Shown piece after piece: positions 41,158-44,797 of a stretch of 44,797 bases of DNA. Origin of the DNA: Ruminococcus sp. UBA3280 (lineage in GTDB: Bacteria > Bacillota > Clostridia > Oscillospirales > Ruminococcaceae); NCBI GenBank assembly GCA_002362175.1, contig DETU01000027.1, positions 3,850-48,646 of the forward strand, given 5' to 3'. Below the pieces are notes generated by a model, which saw only the letters and a program-made list of their open reading frames with translations, made no database searches and had not been told where the DNA came from. How positions within the stretch are numbered: the first letter of the stretch is position 1; every line of letters begins with the position of its first letter. The translations under genes and the position numbers were made by a program.

Positions 41158-42903
41158 TTATTTGTTTACCGTTCTCTTTACGTACTTTGTATGGAGAACT
41201 TCATGTGCCTTATGGCTTCCGGGTTCACCGAAATATTCAGCATAAATTGCCTTTATTGCCGGATTTTCATGCGACTTTCTCAAAGGCATTGACTTGTCAA
41301 TATCATAAAGAACCTTTGCCCTTTCTGCCTGAAGGTCAACAAAGTTTCTTATGCTTGCGGGCTGTTGAGGCTGTCCGCCACCGTTTACACAACCACCGGG
41401 ACAACCCATGATTTCAATAAACTGATAATCCGCCTCACCTTTCTGAACCTTTTCAAGAAGTTCCTTTGCATTTTTCAGACCGCTTGCAACAGCGACTTTA
41501 ACGTCCATATCACCTACCTTGTAAACAGCTTCCTTTATGCCGTCTGTTCCTCTGAGTTCAGGCAAATCAACAACGTCCTCACCTGTGAGAGTATAAACAG
41601 CAGTTCTGAGAGCGGCTTCCATAACACCGCCTGTTGCACCGAATATGACACCCGCACCTGTTGAAATTCCAAGAGGTTCATCGAATTTTTCGTCAGGAAG
41701 TGCGTGGAAATTGATACCTGCACGTTCAATCATTCTTCCGAGTTCACGTGTAGTAAGAGCGTAATCAACATCAGGAACACCTGCGGCACTTTCATTGTCT
41801 CTGCCCGTCTCAAATTTCTTTGCAGTACAGGGCATAATCGAAACCATTACTATATTTTTGGGGTCAATTCCCATTTTTTCCGCATAATAAGTCTTGGCGG
41901 CTGCACCGAACATCTGCTGCGGCGACTTGCAGGTTGAAAGATTTTCGGTCATATCGGGGAAATAGTGTTCACAGTACTTGACCCAGCCGGGAGAACATGA
42001 AGTTATCATAGGTAAAACTCCGCCGTTCTGAACACGGTCAATAAATTCGTGTGATTCTTCCATAATGGTAAGGTCTGCGGCAAAATCAGTGTCAAATACC
42101 TTATCAAAACCGAGCTTTCTCAAAGCGGAAACCATTTTGCCCTCAACGTTCGTTCCGACAGGTAAACCGAAACATTCACCGAGTGCTGCACGTACGGCTG
42201 GAGCAGTCTGAACAAGCACAATCTTTTCAGGGTCTGCTATTTCTGCCATTACCTGCTTTGTGAAGTCCTTTTCAGAAATTGCACCGACAGGACAAACGGC
42301 TATACACTGTCCGCATGAAACACAGCTTGTTTCACCGAGTCCCATATTAAAGGCAGAACCGATATAAGTTCTGAAACCTCTTTCGTTCGCACCAATTACG
42401 CCGATTCCCTGAACTTCCGAACAAACCGCAACACAACGACGGCAAAGAATACATTTATTGTTGTCACGGTACATATGAGCCGCAGAATCATCAATTTCAT
42501 ATTCATTTCTTATACCGTCATATACAGAAGCGTCCTGAATATCATAGTCACGGCAAAGCTTCTGAAGCTCACAGTTTCCACTTCTTACACATGAGAGGCA
42601 CTTTCTGTCATGAGTAGAGAGAATGAGTTCAAGAGTTTTCTTTCTTGATTCGATTACTTTCGGTGAATTTGTGCGTATTTCCATATTATCGGAACACGGA
42701 TAGACACAGGCGGCAACAAGTCTGAAACCTCTGCCCTCATTTACTTCCGTAACACAGATACGGCACGCACCGATTGCGTTGATTTCTTTCATATAACAAA
42801 GTGTAGGAATCTCAATACCTGCCATGTGAGCAGCTTCAAGAACAGTAGTTCCCTTAGGCACGGAGATTTCAGCACCGTTAATTTTTACTGTAATATTTTC
42901 CAT
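41158..42903 (-). CDS. hydA: NAD(H)-linked [FeFe] hydrogenase catalytic subunit HydA
   Basis: Reversible H2 formation. Domains in order: plant-type [2Fe-2S] (CYMKEINAIGACRIC near residue 37), His-ligated cluster (HDRKCLSCVRSGNCELQ near residue 97), two [4Fe-4S] clusters (CILCRRCVAVC near 150, CVSCGQCIAVC near 194), then the H-cluster domain with TSCSPGWVKYCE near 304, MPCTAKKFE near 358 and MGCPGGCVNGGGQP near 497. The first H-cluster motif is TSCSPGW rather than TSCCPGW. About 580 residues with a short C-terminal tail fits the multimeric, often electron-bifurcating type. ATG 42903 has GGAGG. 14 nt after hydB. Confidence 0.93.
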   Translation of the reverse strand: MENITVKINGAEISVPKGTTVLEAAHMAGIEIPTLCYMKEINAIGACRICVTEVNEGRGFRLVAACVYPCSDNMEIRTNSPKVIESRKKTLELILSTHDRKCLSCVRSGNCELQKLCRDYDIQDASVYDGIRNEYEIDDSAAHMYRDNNKCILCRRCVAVCSEVQGIGVIGANERGFRTYIGSAFNMGLGETSCVSCGQCIAVCPVGAISEKDFTKQVMAEIADPEKIVLVQTAPAVRAALGECFGLPVGTNVEGKMVSALRKLGFDKVFDTDFAADLTIMEESHEFIDRVQNGGVLPMITSCSPGWVKYCEHYFPDMTENLSTCKSPQQMFGAAAKTYYAEKMGIDPKNIVMVSIMPCTAKKFETGRDNESAAGVPDVDYALTTRELGRMIERAGINFHALPDEKFDEPLGISTGAGVIFGATGGVMEAALRTAVYTLTGEDVVDLPELRGTDGIKEAVYKVGDMDVKVAVASGLKNAKELLEKVQKGEADYQFIEIMGCPGGCVNGGGQPQQPASIRNFVDLQAERAKVLYDIDKSMPLRKSHENPAIKAIYAEYFGEPGSHKAHEVLHTKYVKRTVNK

Positions 42904-42917
42904 TATTGTTCCTCCGC

Positions 42918-44732
42918 TTATTTGTTGATAATTGCCTTGAACTTACAAGTACCGATACAAGCACCGCACTTTATACACTTTTCCTTATCGATGTGATAAG
43001 CGGCTTTCTTCTTACCGGGAGCAATATAGTCGGTCTGGGTAATTGCGTCAGCAGGACAGTGTCTTGCACAGAGACCACAGCCAAAGCACTTGTCCTTGAT
43101 AATTTCAAAGTGAAGCAGGTCTTTACATACACCGGCAGGACATCTCTTTTCAACAACATGGGCAATATATTCGTCCCTGAAATAACGGAGAGTGGAAAGC
43201 ACGGGATTCGGAGCTGTCTGACCGAGACCGCAGAGAGAATTTGACTTGATATGATAGCAGAGTTCTTCAAGCTTGTCAATATCTTCAAGAGTACCCTTGC
43301 CCTTTGTTATTTTGTCAAGGATTTCGTACATTCTCTTAGTACCGATACGGCACGGCGTACACTTTCCGCACGATTCATCAACAGTAAACTCAAGGAAGAA
43401 CTTGGCAATATCAACCATGCAGTTGTCCTCGTCCATAACGATAAGACCGCCAGAACCCATCATAGAACCGATACCTATAAGGTTATCATAATCAATCGGA
43501 ATATCAAAATGTTCGGCAGGAATACAACCACCCGAAGGACCGCCTGTCTGTGCAGCCTTGAACTTCTTGCCGTTCGGAATACCACCGCCGATTTCCTCAA
43601 TTACTTCACGGAGAGTTGTACCCATAGGAACTTCAACAAGACCTGTATTGTGAATTTTTCCGCCGAGAGCAAAAACTTTAGTACCCTTTGATTTTTCAGT
43701 ACCCATTGATGCAAACCATTCAGCACCGTTAAGAATAATCTGTGGGATATTTGCGTATGTCTCAACGTTATTGAGTACGGAAGGCTTCTGATAAAGACCT
43801 TTTTCAGCAGGGAAAGGAGGACGGGGACGAGGTTCGCCACGGTTGCCCTCAATTGAAGTCATGAGAGCGGTTTCCTCACCGCATACAAATGCACCTGCAC
43901 CAAGTCTCAAATCAATGTCGAAACTGAAACCTGTACCGAAAATATCATTTCCGAGCATACCTGCTTCACGTGCCTGTTTTATAGCTATGTTCAGTCTTTC
44001 AACCGCAATTGGATATTCTGCACGTACATATACAAAGCCCTGACTTGCACCAATAGCATAACCTGCAATCGCCATAGCCTCAATAAGTACGTGAGGGTCG
44101 CCCTCAAGAACGGAACGGTCCATAAATGCACCCGGGTCGCCCTCGTCGGCATTACAGCAGACATACTTTATATCAGCGTCGGGAACTATAGTTCTTGCAA
44201 GTCTCCATTTAAGACCTGTCGGGAAACCTGCTCCTCCACGTCCTCTTATACCACTGTCAAGAACTGTCTGAATAACTTCCTCGGGGGTCATTTCTGTGAG
44301 GACTTTTCCGAGTGCCTTATAGCCGTCCCTGCCTATGTATTCGTTTATATCTTCAGGATTTATAACACCGCAGTTTCTGAGTGCTATACGTTTCTGTTTC
44401 TTATAGAAAGAAGTTTCGTCAAGCGACTTTATATTGTCGCCTTCTACTGTTTCGCTGTAAAGAAATTCCTTTACAGGTTTTCCGCCGATAATATGTTCAT
44501 CAACGATTCTCGGTATTTCGTTTATATCAACACGTGAGTAGAAAGTACCCTCGGGATATACAATCATAATCGGACCGAGTTCACAGAGTCCGAAACAGCC
44601 TGTTTTTACAATCTGAATTTTATCTGTAAGACCTTTTTCGGCAAGTTCATTTTCAAGCTTTTCTATGATTTTCGGAGAACCGGAAGAGGTACAGCCTGTA
44701 CCACCGCAGACCAGCACATGGGAACGATACAT
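42918..44732 (-). CDS. hydB: Hydrogenase NADH/FMN-binding subunit HydB (NuoF-like)
   Basis: About 604 residues. N-terminal thioredoxin-like [2Fe-2S] region (CGGTGCTSSGSP near residue 9, TGCFGLCELGP near residue 45). FMN/NADH module: GRGGAGFPTGLKW near residue 164, CNADEGDPGAFMDR near residue 192, GEETALMTSIEGNRGEPRP near residue 286. SLBB part, then the [4Fe-4S] site SCGKCTPCRIG near residue 463. C-terminal two-cluster ferredoxin domain (CFGCGLCARHCP, CIKCGACIGTC). Passes electrons between NAD(H), ferredoxin and HydA. ATG 44732 has AAGGAGG 7 nt upstream; a frame open to 44765 is not supported. Confidence 0.93.
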   Translation of the reverse strand: MYRSHVLVCGGTGCTSSGSPKIIEKLENELAEKGLTDKIQIVKTGCFGLCELGPIMIVYPEGTFYSRVDINEIPRIVDEHIIGGKPVKEFLYSETVEGDNIKSLDETSFYKKQKRIALRNCGVINPEDINEYIGRDGYKALGKVLTEMTPEEVIQTVLDSGIRGRGGAGFPTGLKWRLARTIVPDADIKYVCCNADEGDPGAFMDRSVLEGDPHVLIEAMAIAGYAIGASQGFVYVRAEYPIAVERLNIAIKQAREAGMLGNDIFGTGFSFDIDLRLGAGAFVCGEETALMTSIEGNRGEPRPRPPFPAEKGLYQKPSVLNNVETYANIPQIILNGAEWFASMGTEKSKGTKVFALGGKIHNTGLVEVPMGTTLREVIEEIGGGIPNGKKFKAAQTGGPSGGCIPAEHFDIPIDYDNLIGIGSMMGSGGLIVMDEDNCMVDIAKFFLEFTVDESCGKCTPCRIGTKRMYEILDKITKGKGTLEDIDKLEELCYHIKSNSLCGLGQTAPNPVLSTLRYFRDEYIAHVVEKRCPAGVCKDLLHFEIIKDKCFGCGLCARHCPADAITQTDYIAPGKKKAAYHIDKEKCIKCGACIGTCKFKAIINK

Positions 44733-44745
44733 GTTGGTTTCCTCC

Positions 44746-44797
44746 TTATTTTGTTTTTGCGCCAATGGTGTATTCGGTTACAACGTTGCCGTTGACC
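44746..44797 (-). CDS. C-terminal end of the gene upstream of hydB (cut by window edge)
   Basis: The last 16 codons and stop (TAA at 44748-44746) read VNGNVVTEYTIGAKTK. It ends 13 nt before the hydB start, so it belongs to the same operon. In related hyd operons this place holds a NuoE-like subunit, a histidine-kinase-like ATPase or a small [2Fe-2S] protein; 16 residues are too few to decide. Confidence 0.55.
   Translation of the reverse strand, partial: VNGNVVTEYTIGAKTK

Overview
The window looks like a chromosomal piece of a strictly anaerobic, Ruminococcus-like Firmicute (Oscillospiraceae/Clostridia). This rests on moderate-to-low GC, GGAGG ribosome sites, near-consensus sigma-A promoters with 17-nt spacers, the anaerobic (early cobalt insertion) corrin pathway, an NAD-linked [FeFe] hydrogenase, a stand-alone PduL and clostridial small proteins. 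No phage, integrase, insertion sequence or CRISPR array was seen. All assignments come from reading sequence motifs; no database search was run.

Layout. 1-115: end of a tRNA-Leu(CAG) and its terminator. 184-5972 (minus strand): a corrinoid-related surface and uptake operon. A promoter and an adenosylcobalamin riboswitch with a likely attenuator precede a lipoprotein CbiK-type chelatase, a two-repeat lipoprotein, and a BtuF/BtuC/BtuD-type ABC transporter. 6032-26809 (minus strand): one very long, tightly overlapping gene string. It starts at a perfect-hexamer promoter with mscS, a metallophosphoesterase, two flavoproteins, a small NrdD-tail-like protein and ksgA. It then runs through cbiL, cbiD, cbiF, cbiG, cbiH, cbiJ, cbiET, cbiA, cobT, cobU, cobS, a short cobU-like gene, cobC, cbiB, cobD, cbiP and cbiC. 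26854-27756 (plus strand): tRNA-Arg(CCT) and pduL. 27754-39933 (mostly minus strand): nfo, a cyclophilin, a membrane protein, a DtxR-type regulator with murL and murD, a thioesterase, a nested inverted-repeat element, nfi, a broken MORN-repeat gene, an acyl-CoA ligase, a zinc-ribbon protein, a pyrimidine-nucleoside phosphorylase and four small clostridial proteins, one BofA-like. 39964-41156 (plus strand): a YfcE-type phosphodiesterase and a membrane protein. 41158-44797 (minus strand): hydrogenase subunits hydA and hydB and the last codons of a further gene.

How it fits together. With CbiK as chelatase, the window holds nearly the whole route from cobalt-sirohydrochlorin to cobalamin: ring methylations (CbiL, H, F, D, ET), CbiG, CbiJ, CbiC, amidations (CbiA, CbiP), the aminopropanol arm (CobD, CbiB) and nucleotide-loop assembly (CobU, CobT, CobC, CobS). 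Sirohydrochlorin synthesis, the corrinoid adenosyltransferase, dimethylbenzimidazole synthesis and a cobalt importer are not in the window. The B12 riboswitch lies only before the surface/uptake operon; none is seen before the biosynthetic string.

Most interesting: the riboswitch-controlled set with an exported chelatase (4450-5907 and downstream genes); a MurL-MurD pair behind a DtxR-type regulator, suggesting D-glutamate enters peptidoglycan by epimerisation after ligation of L-Glu; the nested repeat element at 33437-33619; and the short CobU-like protein.
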